A DNA stretch of 64,000 nucleotides from Acidobacteriaceae bacterium (GTDB lineage Bacteria > Acidobacteriota > Terriglobia > Terriglobales > Acidobacteriaceae): positions 1 to 64,000 of the forward strand of contig DAHUZH010000004.1 of assembly GCA_027306695.1 (NCBI GenBank), given 5' to 3'. The notes below the pieces were generated by a model that made no database searches, was not told the origin of the DNA, and saw only the letters and a list, made by a program, of their open reading frames with translations. The translations under genes were made by a program, and so were the position numbers. Numbering within the stretch: position 1 is the first letter of the stretch; each line of letters begins with the position of its first letter. Shown one piece after another: positions 25,634-34,063 of this stretch.

Positions 25634-26115
25634 ACGGCGCGCAGCACGCGCGGATCTAGCACCCATTGGAGCCTGGCTGGCCCGCGTTGCAAATCGAGCG
25701 CGGCGATGGCGCCTTTGCGAAGTCGTAAGATCGACCCCGAAGCTGCGGGGCAGAGCAGACGATTCAAAAACTCCGGTAGGTTCGGGTTGTGGCCGACGAT
25801 CAGGACCTCTTCAAACCCGGCCAGCCCATCGAGAAGATGTTGAAAATCGCTCCATGTGCCATCAGGGGCCAGGGCCTTGGAAAGCTGAATCTTCTTTTCG
25901 TATCCGGTTTCCGTCCCTACCAGCGCAGCAGTTTGCAGAGCGCGTTTCAGCGGACTGGAAATCACGCAGTCGAATTGCAGCTTGAGGCTGTTGAGCACCT
26001 GGCCTAGCAGGATGCATTGCTGCTTGCCTTCTTTATCGAGGGGACGCTTGTGGTCTAGTAGAGGGTTTGACTTGCGCTGCCCTGCGCTCGCATGGCGCAG
26101 TATGTAGACATTCAT
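25585..26115 (-). CDS. sixA: Phosphohistidine phosphatase SixA
   Basis: SixA is a small histidine phosphatase that dephosphorylates phosphohistidine on signalling or phosphotransferase proteins. The 176-residue protein begins MNVYILRHASAG, where the RHA/G motif supplies the nucleophilic His at residue 8. It continues with DHKRPLDKEGKQQ, VISSPLKRALQTA and the second catalytic His in VLIVGHNPNLPEF. ATG 26115 is preferred over an upstream in-frame ATG because the RHG motif normally lies within ten residues of the start. The C-terminal 16 codons overlap the end of ppx on the other strand. The basic tail (ATKKSRAKTSRK) is outside the conserved fold. Confidence 0.92.
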   Translation of the reverse strand: MNVYILRHASAGQRKSNPLLDHKRPLDKEGKQQCILLGQVLNSLKLQFDCVISSPLKRALQTAALVGTETGYEKKIQLSKALAPDGTWSDFQHLLDGLAGFEEVLIVGHNPNLPEFLNRLLCPAASGSILRLRKGAIAALDLQRGPARLQWVLDPRVLRAVQANATKKSRAKTSRK

Positions 26116-26241
26116 AATCCATCCAAAGAATTCCAAAATATCATTCAGCGCAGCCGTTGTTCGGCGATTGCACCTATTGCAAGTTTAGATGCAAGAGGGG
26201 AAGGCCCACCGCCGATGGCAGTTCCGGACAATCTTAAAATC

Positions 26242-26258
26242 ATAATGTTAGACATTAT
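26242..26258. promoter_or_regulatory. Perfect palindrome overlapping a -10 box upstream of sixA
   Basis: ATAATGT-TAG-ACATTAT is a perfect inverted repeat with seven-base arms and a three-base spacer. On the minus strand a consensus TATAAT box (26259 down to 26254) overlaps its edge, about 140 bases upstream of sixA and just after the methyltransferase stop. A TTGAAA lies 21 bases further upstream, too far for an ideal -35. This could be an operator over the sixA promoter. The local sequence is strikingly A+T rich. Confidence 0.35.
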
Positions 26259-26265
26259 ATAATTT

Positions 26266-26946
26266 CTATAAATTATTTATTTTCAATAGTTCTGCGGTCA
26301 AAATTCTGGCCAGAAATTGGCCTTGCTCGCTGCGATAAAAACCATGACGGCCCAACGCAGCACCGTAGTCGGAAATTTGTTGTACGCGCAGGCCCGTTAT
26401 CCGTGAAAAAGCGAAATATAAGAAGCGAATCAGAAGCCGGGCAACGGGACGCTGCCAGCCTTTGCCGGGAATTGTAAATTCCGAGATGAGCCAGGTTGCG
26501 TCTGCGGTGAGATGCGGTGCGATGCGCTCGATCAAACCGTCAACTTCTTCGTCAGTAAGGCAGTCGAGAAAGAAGTGGGAAACAACCAGATCGTATGGAC
26601 CCTCGATGGGAGTGAATCTCCGCAGATCGGCGTGGATGGTCTGAAGTCGCGCACTGGCTTGCGGGCTGATGCGCTCGACGCGGCAACGCAACGTCGCCAG
26701 CATGGCTGCGCTGGCATCGACGGCAGTGACTTGGACACCAGGATTTGCCGCGAACAGGCGCGCAGTGAAACGGCCATCTCCATCGCCAAGAATGAGGGCG
26801 TGGCGTGCATGAACGCATTGCTGCAGAAAATGAAATCGGCAACGCTCCAGCATGGGGCCGAAGCTGAGGTATTCCATCCAGCGATAGGCGCGGGCCAGCG
26901 GATCGAAATTCGGCGCGTCAGTATTGGAAGATTTTGTACGCGCCAT
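26266..26946 (-). CDS. Class I SAM-dependent methyltransferase
   Basis: This 226-residue protein has the Rossmann-type methyltransferase fold. Motif I is present as ALILGDGDGRFTARLF (about residues 50-65), motif II as VTAVDASAAML, and a later segment reads YDLVVSHFFLDCLTDEEV. It lacks a recognisable substrate domain. Its start codon directly abuts the stop of the upstream membrane protein (26947), so the two are co-transcribed and probably work together. If the membrane partner is indeed UbiA-like, a role in methylating a prenylated quinone or lipid is plausible, but this is inference. Confidence 0.85.
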   Translation of the reverse strand: MARTKSSNTDAPNFDPLARAYRWMEYLSFGPMLERCRFHFLQQCVHARHALILGDGDGRFTARLFAANPGVQVTAVDASAAMLATLRCRVERISPQASARLQTIHADLRRFTPIEGPYDLVVSHFFLDCLTDEEVDGLIERIAPHLTADATWLISEFTIPGKGWQRPVARLLIRFLYFAFSRITGLRVQQISDYGAALGRHGFYRSEQGQFLARILTAELLKINNL

Positions 26947-27921
26947 TTACCGCACACGCAGAAAAAATAACAGCGGCGTCAGCAGCGCAGCATCGGCAGC
27001 AATGCGCAAGGTCAGCGCGCGGAAGCGATGGCTGTTTTGGATCAATAAAAGGAACAGAACAGCGCTCAGCGTGACTGCGGCAAACGGCGGCCACAGGCCA
27101 CGCTTCGCAGTGGCGCATGTCAGGCAGAGGCCGAGCGAGCCGACCGCGAGCGCGAAACCTGTCAAATGCCTGCCCAGAAATGCGGTGAGTTTCGACTGGG
27201 CTGCGTTTTGCTGGTGCCCAGCGTTCGACAGGATTGCGTACGTTTCTTCATGCCTGGCTTCGGCGTCCTCCCAGACCTGAATGGCCACGCAGTTGAGCCA
27301 GCAGGCCGCGCCGAAGGTGAAGACGGCGGCGGCGAGAATTCCTCGGTCTACGCTTAGGTCTGCCACTGAATCTGCGCGGAGCCGCGTCCATGTCGGCACG
27401 GCCGTGGCAATAGCGAACAGAAAACCGACCGCCAATTCTTTTGAAAACCAGCGCGACGGATTTCGTGCGCTCAATTCGTTGTTCCGTCCATGAATCAACA
27501 GAAAATACGCCACGCCGATCAGGCAGAGGAGAATGTCATCGTTCCGCACGGAAGGGTGCACGCGCAGCAGAACCAGATAGGCCAGCGGGATGGCCGCGAG
27601 CGCCCACGCAACCAGGAACGCTCTACGATGTTGCAGATAAAACCAGTGGCGATCACGCAGCAGTGTGGTTTCCGCGGAGCGCCAGCCGTCCAGCAGGCGG
27701 TCCGCGACATAGACGCACCAGGTGCCGAGGGCCAGCGCCGGCAAGGCCACCCAGCGCAGACTCAGCCCGAATGTGGCGGCGAAAAACCAGCACCACAGCA
27801 CGGCAACCGTGGGCGCGTCCAGACTGAAAAAGTGCCACCAGACCCAGAGCGGACGCGTCGAGCGGGCAGCGGCGGCACGATCTGTAGTAGATGAAATGGC
27901 GGGTGAAACGGTCGTCGGCAC
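26947..27921 (-). CDS. Polytopic membrane protein, weakly UbiA-like
   Basis: This 324-residue protein has about eight membrane spans. The segment WCVYVADRLLDGWRS after the second span resembles the first Asp-rich motif of UbiA prenyltransferases (N/D-D-x-x-D), and WEDAEARHEETYA, later, could be the second acidic region. The similarity is weak, and the Asn of the first motif is replaced. The start is GTG 27921 with AGGAAA seven bases upstream; no ATG is available nearby. It abuts the methyltransferase gene. If it is UbiA-like, it would attach a prenyl chain to an aromatic or lipid acceptor. It may instead be an unrelated membrane protein. Confidence 0.6.
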   Translation of the reverse strand: MPTTVSPAISSTTDRAAAARSTRPLWVWWHFFSLDAPTVAVLWCWFFAATFGLSLRWVALPALALGTWCVYVADRLLDGWRSAETTLLRDRHWFYLQHRRAFLVAWALAAIPLAYLVLLRVHPSVRNDDILLCLIGVAYFLLIHGRNNELSARNPSRWFSKELAVGFLFAIATAVPTWTRLRADSVADLSVDRGILAAAVFTFGAACWLNCVAIQVWEDAEARHEETYAILSNAGHQQNAAQSKLTAFLGRHLTGFALAVGSLGLCLTCATAKRGLWPPFAAVTLSAVLFLLLIQNSHRFRALTLRIAADAALLTPLLFFLRVR

Positions 27922-28005
27922 GCTTGTTTCCTGTGGGCGGTGATTTTATTTGCCGCGGAAATCGATTGGAACTATTCTCTGCTTCATTTCACTTTATGGC
28001 TGCAA

Positions 28006-28035
28006 CGCAGGTCCCTCCACTGCGGTCGGGATGAC
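28006..28035. repeat. Dispersed repeat, right half only
   Basis: CGCAGGTCCCTCCACTGCGG followed by TCGGGATGAC is the right half of the dispersed element that is seen nearly whole at 33427-33536. It lies between the UbiA-like gene and ppk1. No left arm is evident nearby, so this copy is truncated or diverged. Confidence 0.75.
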
Positions 28036-28099
28036 AACTTTGCTGGATCAATGGTGATTCACCACGCTCTCTTACAATATTCGACGCAGCGATGAAGGT

Positions 28100-30361
28100 T
28101 CAGGCTTCCGCATTTTGCGATTGTTTTCCAGAAAATGCATCTTTTCGTTCCGCTTCATTCAGAAGAGTATTTTTCGCAGGCTTGCGACGGTCCGCCAATG
28201 CGATGGCAGCTTTCTTTCCTATGGGCTTCGTCGGGGAGATTACTTCCTGCGGTGCGGGGATCTCCTGGCTGGTGACCTTGCCTTCGGCCAGACGAATCAG
28301 AAATTCCTGCGCCTGGAATGCGGGCTGCGTTTTTCCGGGCTGCTGGCTGGCGTGGACATACTCGCCGGAGGGCAGCAGGAAGCGGGCCTGCGCATTGTCG
28401 GCCAGATACGCTGCCAGAATTTCATCGCGAATGCGCTGCCGCAACTGCGGGTCGAGCACCGGGAAGACTACCTCGCAGCGCTCGAACAGGTTGCGCGGCA
28501 TCCAGTCGGCGCTACCCGAAAAGATTTCTTCGTCGCCGCCATTCTGGAAATAAAAGATGCGGCTGTGTTCGAGAAACCGCCCGACGATCGACCGCACACG
28601 GATATTTTCGCTCAGCCCTTTTACACAGGGCCGCAGCGCGCAGATGCCGCGAACGATCAGGTCAATCTGCACGCCGGATTGCGAGGCTGCATATAGGGCG
28701 TCGATGATGCTTTGATCGAGCAGGGAATTCATCTTCGCGATGATGTGCGCTGGACGCCCTTCGGCGGCATGCTGCGCTTCGCGATGGATGTGTTGCGCAA
28801 AGCCCTCGGCCAGGTTCAACGGCGCGACCAGCAGTGGATGGTACTCGTCGGATTCCGCGTGGGCCGTCAAATAATTGAAGACGCTGTGGACGGCGCTGGT
28901 CAGGATTGGGTTCGCCGTCAGCAGGCTGAGGTCGGTGTAGAAGAGCGCAGTCTCCGCGTTGTAGTTGCCCGTGCCGAGATGCGCATATTGCCGCACCGCT
29001 CCATTTTCCGGGTCACGGCGCACAAGTAGGGCCAGCTTGCAGTGGGTTTTCAGGCCGACGATGCCGTGGAAGACCTGAACGCCGGCGTCTTCCAGATCGC
29101 GCGCCCAACGGATGTTCGACGCCTCATCGAAGCGCGCCATCAATTCGACGACGACCGTGACCTCTTTGCTTTGCGCGGCCTCGCGCAGCGCCTGAAAAAT
29201 GGGCGAATTGGCGCTGGTGCGATAGAGCGTCTGCTTGATGGAAAGCACCGCCGGGTCTTCGGCGGCGGCGCGGATAAACTCTACGACTGTGTCATAGGAA
29301 TCGTAGGGATGGTGAAGCAGGATATCTCCACGGCGAATTTCATCGAAGAGGTTGGCGGATTCGCGATGCAGCCGCAGTCCGCGCGCCACGAACGGCGGAT
29401 ATTGGAGTTCTGGCCGCGCCGACTTTGTATAGAGATTCATCAGGCGCGAAAGGTTTACCGGTCCGTCGGTGTAGAAGACCTGAAAATCGTCGAGTTCAAA
29501 GTTCGCGCGCAGTCGTTCGACAATCTCCGGCGCGGCGTCGCTTTCAATCTCCAGCCGCACGGCATCGCCTTTGCGGCGATTGTGCAGCTCAGTTCGCACG
29601 CTCTCCAGCAGGCTGCGTGTTTCTTCCTCCTGCAGATAAAGGTTGCTGTTGCGGGTGACGCGAAAGGCGGCGCGCGACAAAATCTCGTGACCGCGAAACA
29701 TGGCCGCCGCCTGCGACTCGATCAGGTCATGCAAAAAAATATAGTCCGTATGGCCGTTGGTGGCGGGCAAGGAAACCAGCCGGGGCAACGCGCGCGGAAC
29801 AGTCACTACGCCTAGCACCGGGCTGGCGGCCGTCTTGCGTTTGCGGTGCAGCAGCAGCGCCAGACAGAGCGCTTTATTCAACACGCGCGGGAACGGGTGC
29901 GCTGGGTCAATTGTGATCGGCGTGAGCAGCGGATCGACTTCGCTCTGATAGAAGCGAATCGCATACTCGCGCTGTTCGTCGGTCAGGTCCTTCCACGCCC
30001 GCATGCGAATTCCGGCGTGTGCCAGCGCGGGCAAAAGTTGCCGGTTCCAGCAGGTGTACTGGTCGGACACAAAGGCATGCGTTTCTTTGGCTAGGCGGTC
30101 CAGAGTCTGCTGCGGCGTCAGCAGGTCCGGTCCCGGCTCGTTGTAACCATCTTCAATGCGCTGCAGGATGCCAGCGACGCGAATCTCGAAGAACTCATCC
30201 AGATTGCTAGCGGTAATGGCGAGAAATTTGACGCGCTCCAGCAGCGGGTTGGAGTCCTTCTCCGCTTCTTCCAGGACCCTCCGGTTAAAGTCGAGCCAGG
30301 ACTCATCGCGGCTGAAATATCGAGTATTTTTGGGTGGGGATTGCCGACTTGTTAGCGCCAT
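28100..30361 (-). CDS. ppk1: Polyphosphate kinase 1
   Basis: Ppk1 reversibly polymerises the ATP gamma-phosphate into polyphosphate at the inner membrane. The 753-residue protein has the N-terminal domain with SWLDFNRRVLEEAEKDSNPLLERVKFLAI (21-49), then EFFEIRVAG. The catalytic histidines sit in KTHCK (His440, equivalent to the autophosphorylated His435 of E. coli) and YAHLGTGNYN (His461). EIRRGDILLHHPYDSY and IKQTLYRT are also family hallmarks. The C-terminal 60 residues (a Lys/Ala-rich tail after LIRLAEGKVTSQ) go beyond the usual end. It is close to ppx and sixA, so phosphate-storage genes cluster here. No Pho-box-like repeat was identified upstream. Confidence 0.97.
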   Translation of the reverse strand: MALTSRQSPPKNTRYFSRDESWLDFNRRVLEEAEKDSNPLLERVKFLAITASNLDEFFEIRVAGILQRIEDGYNEPGPDLLTPQQTLDRLAKETHAFVSDQYTCWNRQLLPALAHAGIRMRAWKDLTDEQREYAIRFYQSEVDPLLTPITIDPAHPFPRVLNKALCLALLLHRKRKTAASPVLGVVTVPRALPRLVSLPATNGHTDYIFLHDLIESQAAAMFRGHEILSRAAFRVTRNSNLYLQEEETRSLLESVRTELHNRRKGDAVRLEIESDAAPEIVERLRANFELDDFQVFYTDGPVNLSRLMNLYTKSARPELQYPPFVARGLRLHRESANLFDEIRRGDILLHHPYDSYDTVVEFIRAAAEDPAVLSIKQTLYRTSANSPIFQALREAAQSKEVTVVVELMARFDEASNIRWARDLEDAGVQVFHGIVGLKTHCKLALLVRRDPENGAVRQYAHLGTGNYNAETALFYTDLSLLTANPILTSAVHSVFNYLTAHAESDEYHPLLVAPLNLAEGFAQHIHREAQHAAEGRPAHIIAKMNSLLDQSIIDALYAASQSGVQIDLIVRGICALRPCVKGLSENIRVRSIVGRFLEHSRIFYFQNGGDEEIFSGSADWMPRNLFERCEVVFPVLDPQLRQRIRDEILAAYLADNAQARFLLPSGEYVHASQQPGKTQPAFQAQEFLIRLAEGKVTSQEIPAPQEVISPTKPIGKKAAIALADRRKPAKNTLLNEAERKDAFSGKQSQNAEA

Positions 30362-30676
30362 GCGTACCAGCTCATCTTCCCGTGCTCCCTGTCAGTGTCT
30401 CAAATCTCGACGACTGAGGGTAGCAGACATGCCATGAGCGGAATGTAAAAAGCGGTTGCAGGAATTCGATCCGGTATCATGGACGAAGCCCCTTCGCGCA
30501 TTTGCTCGACGCCGAATTTTCAGGCTGGGCATCCCATGGGCGGTACTGAAGATGAGAGGGAAAAGGATTTTGCAAGAAATCTGAAAAGTTTTTCAACTCT
30601 TGGCTTCAGTGCATCATCTACTGTTTCATATATATATGTCAGCACGCGGCTAAGTCCGCAATCGATCTGGGAAAGA
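30362..30676. other. Intergenic region between divergent ppk1 and the TolC-type gene
   Basis: No gene is seen in these 315 bases. In the plus direction the frame of the downstream gene stays open across much of the region, but codons there give an unlikely hydrophilic leader before a clear signal peptide. A short palindrome, CATATATATATG (30628-30639), lies about 40 bases upstream of the TolC-type start and could be part of the promoter. Both promoters must be here. Confidence 0.4.
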
Positions 30677-32086
30677 ATGCGAATGTTTCTCAAAAGACCT
30701 TTGCGCCATGGCCTGTTTTTTTCTGTGATATTTGCCGCGGCGATGCCGATTGTCCCCACTGTTGCCTTCGGGCAGACATCGTCGGCCAATTCCTATCACG
30801 GCAGCGTGGTCGAGCGGAAAGCTACGCCTGGCGTGATGCCGCTTTCGCTCGACGATGCCATCCGCATGGGATTGAAGAACAATCTTGGCGCGATTCTGCA
30901 AAATACCGGTGTGCAGAGCGCCGGGGGCGCAAAGTTACAGGAACTGCAGGCCCTGCTGCCGACCGTGACCGGCACGGTGCAGGACTCTGTTGCACAAGTG
31001 AACCTGCAGGCCGAAGGCTTGCGGATTCCCGGTTTTCCGGCAGTGATCGGGCCGTATGGATATACGGATTTTCGCGCGCGGCTGGACCAGTCGGTGCTGA
31101 ACGTTTCGTCGCTGCAAAACTATCTGGCGGCCAAGCACAATTTTGCGGCCAGCAAGCTCTCGGCAAAGGATTCCGCAGACCTGGTGGTGCTGACGGTCGG
31201 CAATGCGTACCTGTTATGCCTGGCGGATGCGGCGCGGGTCGCCTCGGTGGAGGCGCAGGTAAAGACCTCCAGCGTTTCCCTGAATCAGGCGATCGAAAAT
31301 CATCGCAATGGAGTGTCGCCCAGGCTGGACGAACTGCGCGCCCGCGTGGACTATCAAACACAGGAGCAGTCGTTGATTGCCACCAGAAACGAGTATCAAA
31401 AAGACCGCATCGCCCTGGCGCGCGTGATTGGCCTGCCGCTAGACCAGAAATTTGAATTGACGGACGCCACCCCCTATTCGCAAACGGCCACACCAAGTGT
31501 GGAGCAGGCCATGGCGGAAGCGCTGAAAAATCGTAGCGATCTAAAGGCCATGCAGGAGCAGGTGCAGGCGGCGGAGAAATCTTTGTCCGCTGCGCATGCG
31601 GAAAGGCTGCCCGCGCTGACGGCGGAAGTGGACTATGGAGAGATCGGCGTGAATCCGTCCAACTCCTACGCCACGCTGGATGCGACCGGCGAGGCCAGTG
31701 GCCCAATTTTTGAAGAAGGAAAACTACGTGGCGATGCACGCATTGCGGATGCCCAGCTCCGGCAAAAACGCGCGCAGTTGAACGATATGGAAGGCCAGAT
31801 CCGGGCCGACGTGAAGGACGCGATCCTGGACATTCAGGCGGCGGAGCAACTGGTGACCGTCTCGCGCAGCAACGTAGACTTGGCGAATGAGACGTTAAAG
31901 GAGGCGCAGGACCGCTTCCAGGCTGGCGTTTCGGACAATCTGGCGGTTTCGCAGGCGCAGTCCTCCGTCGCGCAGGCGGACGACCAATACGTCAGCAGCC
32001 TGTATCAGTTGAACGTGGCCCGGCTTTCATTGGCGCGCGCGGTTGGCGTGGCGCAGACACAGTACAAGGCATATCTCGGAGGATAG
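30677..32086 (+). CDS. TolC-family outer-membrane efflux protein
   Basis: This is a trimeric outer-membrane channel of the TolC/OEP type used by efflux or type I export systems. It starts at ATG 30677 or 30683 (MRMFLKRPLRH) with GGGA just upstream. It has a signal peptide (hydrophobic FFSVIFAAAMPIVPTVAFGQ) and two OEP repeats, seen in paired stretches such as SLDDAIRMGLKNNLGA (about 55) and SVEQAMAEALKNRSDLKAMQEQVQAAEKS (about 280), with long helical coiled-coil segments. The 469-residue length is normal. The stop is six bases before the HlyD adaptor GTG, so the two form an operon. No inner-membrane transporter follows. Confidence 0.92.
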   Translation: MRMFLKRPLRHGLFFSVIFAAAMPIVPTVAFGQTSSANSYHGSVVERKATPGVMPLSLDDAIRMGLKNNLGAILQNTGVQSAGGAKLQELQALLPTVTGTVQDSVAQVNLQAEGLRIPGFPAVIGPYGYTDFRARLDQSVLNVSSLQNYLAAKHNFAASKLSAKDSADLVVLTVGNAYLLCLADAARVASVEAQVKTSSVSLNQAIENHRNGVSPRLDELRARVDYQTQEQSLIATRNEYQKDRIALARVIGLPLDQKFELTDATPYSQTATPSVEQAMAEALKNRSDLKAMQEQVQAAEKSLSAAHAERLPALTAEVDYGEIGVNPSNSYATLDATGEASGPIFEEGKLRGDARIADAQLRQKRAQLNDMEGQIRADVKDAILDIQAAEQLVTVSRSNVDLANETLKEAQDRFQAGVSDNLAVSQAQSSVAQADDQYVSSLYQLNVARLSLARAVGVAQTQYKAYLGG

Positions 32087-32091
32087 AAACC

Positions 32092-33390
32092 GTGGCGGAA
32101 TTGAGACCGGAAGAAACACAACAACAGCCCGAAACGACGAGGACGGATTTGGACGAAACCAAGAAACCTTTAGGCAGGAATGGCGAGCACGCCGACGAAA
32201 CCGAGCTGCGCCACGCCACGCCGCCGGAGCGCAAGCGCTTCATCATTATCGGCGCGGTGGTGCTGGTGGTGATCGCTGTGGCGTTGTTCTGGTGGCACTC
32301 GACGTATTACGAGGACACAGATGATGCGCAGGTCGATGGCAACCTGGTGCAGATCAGCGCGCGCGTCAAGGGCTATATCGTCAAGGTGAATGTCGAGGAC
32401 AATCAGCAGGTGCAAAAAGGGCAGGTGTTGGTGGACATCGACCCGCGAGATGCGCAGGCGGCGCTCGACCAGGGAGAAGCGAACCTGGCGACTGCCAAGG
32501 CCAACTATGAGGCCGCGCTGGCCAATGTGCCGATCACGACCATCTCGACCGGAGCGATGCTGAGTTCCACGAGCGCAGATGTTCGTGGCGCGCTGGCCAC
32601 AATTGCGCAGTCGGAAAAGCAGTTGGATGCGGCGCAGGCGCAGGTCCTGGCAGCGGAGGCGAATAATACCAAGGCCCAGCTCGATCTGGAACGCTACACG
32701 CCGCTGGTCAAGCGCGATGTCGTCTCCAAACAACAATTCGACGCTGTCGTGGCCACTGCGGCGAGCATGAAGGCGCAACTGGCGGAAGCGCAGGCGAACC
32801 TGCTGGGCGCGCAGGACCAGGTTCGCGTGGCGAACGATAAGCTGGCCACGGCGCGTGCCAATTACAACTCCGCCGGGACTGGGCCGAAGCAGGTGGCCGC
32901 GCAGAGAGCGAAGGCCGATGCTGCGGCGGCGCAGGTGCAGCAGGCCGAGGCATCGCTGGAAACAGACCGGCTCAACCTGAGCTATACCAAAATCATTGCG
33001 CCGGACACCGGCATCGTGAACAAGAAGACGGCGCAGGTGGGACAGAACGTCAGCTCCGGGCAGACTTTGATGACGCTGGTTCCGCTGCGCAACGTGTGGA
33101 TCACGGCCAACTTTAAGGAGACGCAACTGGACCACATGCGCGTCGGCCAGTTGGTGACGGTGAAGGTGGATGCTTACGGGGGCCGCACGTATCACGCGAA
33201 GGTGACGCAGATTGGCGGCGCGACCGGCTCCATGCTGAGCCTGTTTCCACCGGAAAATGCGACCGGCAACTACGTCAAGGTCGTGCAGAGGATTCCGGTC
33301 CGTCTGGACTTTACCAACCTGAAGGAAAACAGCGACCACTTACTGCGTCCGGGCATGTCGGTCACGCCCACGGTGCGAGTGAAGGATTAG
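32092..33390 (+). CDS. HlyD/EmrA-family membrane fusion protein
   Basis: This periplasmic adaptor links an inner-membrane exporter to the TolC-type channel. The 432-residue protein has a charged cytoplasmic N-terminus, one anchor span (FIIIGAVVLVVIAVALFWW at about 47-65), the first lipoyl half DDAQVDGNLVQISARVKGYI, a long alpha-helical hairpin with AQA/AAA repeats, and the second lipoyl half SYTKIIAPDTGIVNKK with VGQNVSSGQTLMTLVP. This order is typical of EmrA. It starts with GTG 32092, preceded by GGAGGA. The usual EmrB-type MFS partner is not found downstream: a repeat and the tRNA deaminase gene come next. Confidence 0.92.
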   Translation: MAELRPEETQQQPETTRTDLDETKKPLGRNGEHADETELRHATPPERKRFIIIGAVVLVVIAVALFWWHSTYYEDTDDAQVDGNLVQISARVKGYIVKVNVEDNQQVQKGQVLVDIDPRDAQAALDQGEANLATAKANYEAALANVPITTISTGAMLSSTSADVRGALATIAQSEKQLDAAQAQVLAAEANNTKAQLDLERYTPLVKRDVVSKQQFDAVVATAASMKAQLAEAQANLLGAQDQVRVANDKLATARANYNSAGTGPKQVAAQRAKADAAAAQVQQAEASLETDRLNLSYTKIIAPDTGIVNKKTAQVGQNVSSGQTLMTLVPLRNVWITANFKETQLDHMRVGQLVTVKVDAYGGRTYHAKVTQIGGATGSMLSLFPPENATGNYVKVVQRIPVRLDFTNLKENSDHLLRPGMSVTPTVRVKD

Positions 33391-33426
33391 GGCAGATTGA
33401 TGGATTGCCGTACTGCAAAAAGATAT

Positions 33427-33536
33427 GTCATTTCGAGCGAGCAGCCGTAGGATGCGAGTCGAGAAACCTGCGGTTTGTCTATTGATCCATAAAACAATCG
33501 CAGGTCCCTCCACTGCGGCCCTTCGGTCGGGATGAC
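33427..33536. repeat. Full-length dispersed inverted-repeat element
   Basis: The element begins GTCATTTCGAGCG and ends GGTCGGGATGAC, with inner complementary pieces GAGAAACCTGCG and CGCAGGTCCCTC. It is the most complete copy of the version whose right half recurs at 28006, 42365 and 45871. It lies between convergent hlyD and the tRNA deaminase gene. Confidence 0.8.
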
Positions 33537-33552
33537 AAACTTTGGTAAATAA

Positions 33553-34023
33553 TTACCTGCGGTCTTGAAAAAAGCGGCGCAGCAGGTCGCCGCATTCTTC
33601 GGCCAGAACGCCGCTGGTGACTTCCATTCGATGGTTCAGGCGCGAATGATTCAGGACATCGAGCACGCTGCCGACTGCGCCCGCCTTGGGATCAAAGGTG
33701 CCGAAGACCAGTCGTGCGATCCGCGCGTGCATCATCGACCCGGCACACATGGCACAAGGTTCCAGCGTGACATAGAGCGTGCAGCCTTCCAACCGATAGT
33801 TGCCGAGGGCCTCTCCGGCGGCACGCAGCGCGACAATCTCAGCATGCGCGGTGGGATCATGGTCGCGGATTACGCGGTTCTGGCCACGCGCCAGGACGTT
33901 GCCTTCGGGACCGAGAATCAGCGCGCCGACCGGCACTTCTCCGGCAGCCTGCGCCAACTGCGCCTGGTCGAGTGCAGCGCGCAGCCATAGTACGTCTTGA
34001 GAAGCGGGGAAAGAAGAGTTCAT
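33553..34023 (-). CDS. tadA: tRNA-specific adenosine deaminase
   Basis: This enzyme deaminates A34 of tRNA-Arg(ACG) to inosine and is usually essential. The 156-residue protein has the cytidine-deaminase-fold zinc site: HAE at 60-62 (His ligand and proton-shuttling Glu) and EPCAMCAG at 88-95 with Cys90 and Cys93. The VPVGALIL segment and a C-terminal GDLLRRFFQDRR tail fit the family. I chose ATG 34023 because the open frame further upstream overlaps the c-di-GMP protein and encodes no family sequence. It shares the symbol tadA, by naming coincidence, with the pilus ATPase at 10208. Confidence 0.95.
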   Translation of the reverse strand: MNSSFPASQDVLWLRAALDQAQLAQAAGEVPVGALILGPEGNVLARGQNRVIRDHDPTAHAEIVALRAAGEALGNYRLEGCTLYVTLEPCAMCAGSMMHARIARLVFGTFDPKAGAVGSVLDVLNHSRLNHRMEVTSGVLAEECGDLLRRFFQDRR

Positions 34024-34063
34024 TCCAGTCAGTGTATGCAATCGCGTCGGCGGGACAGAAAAA

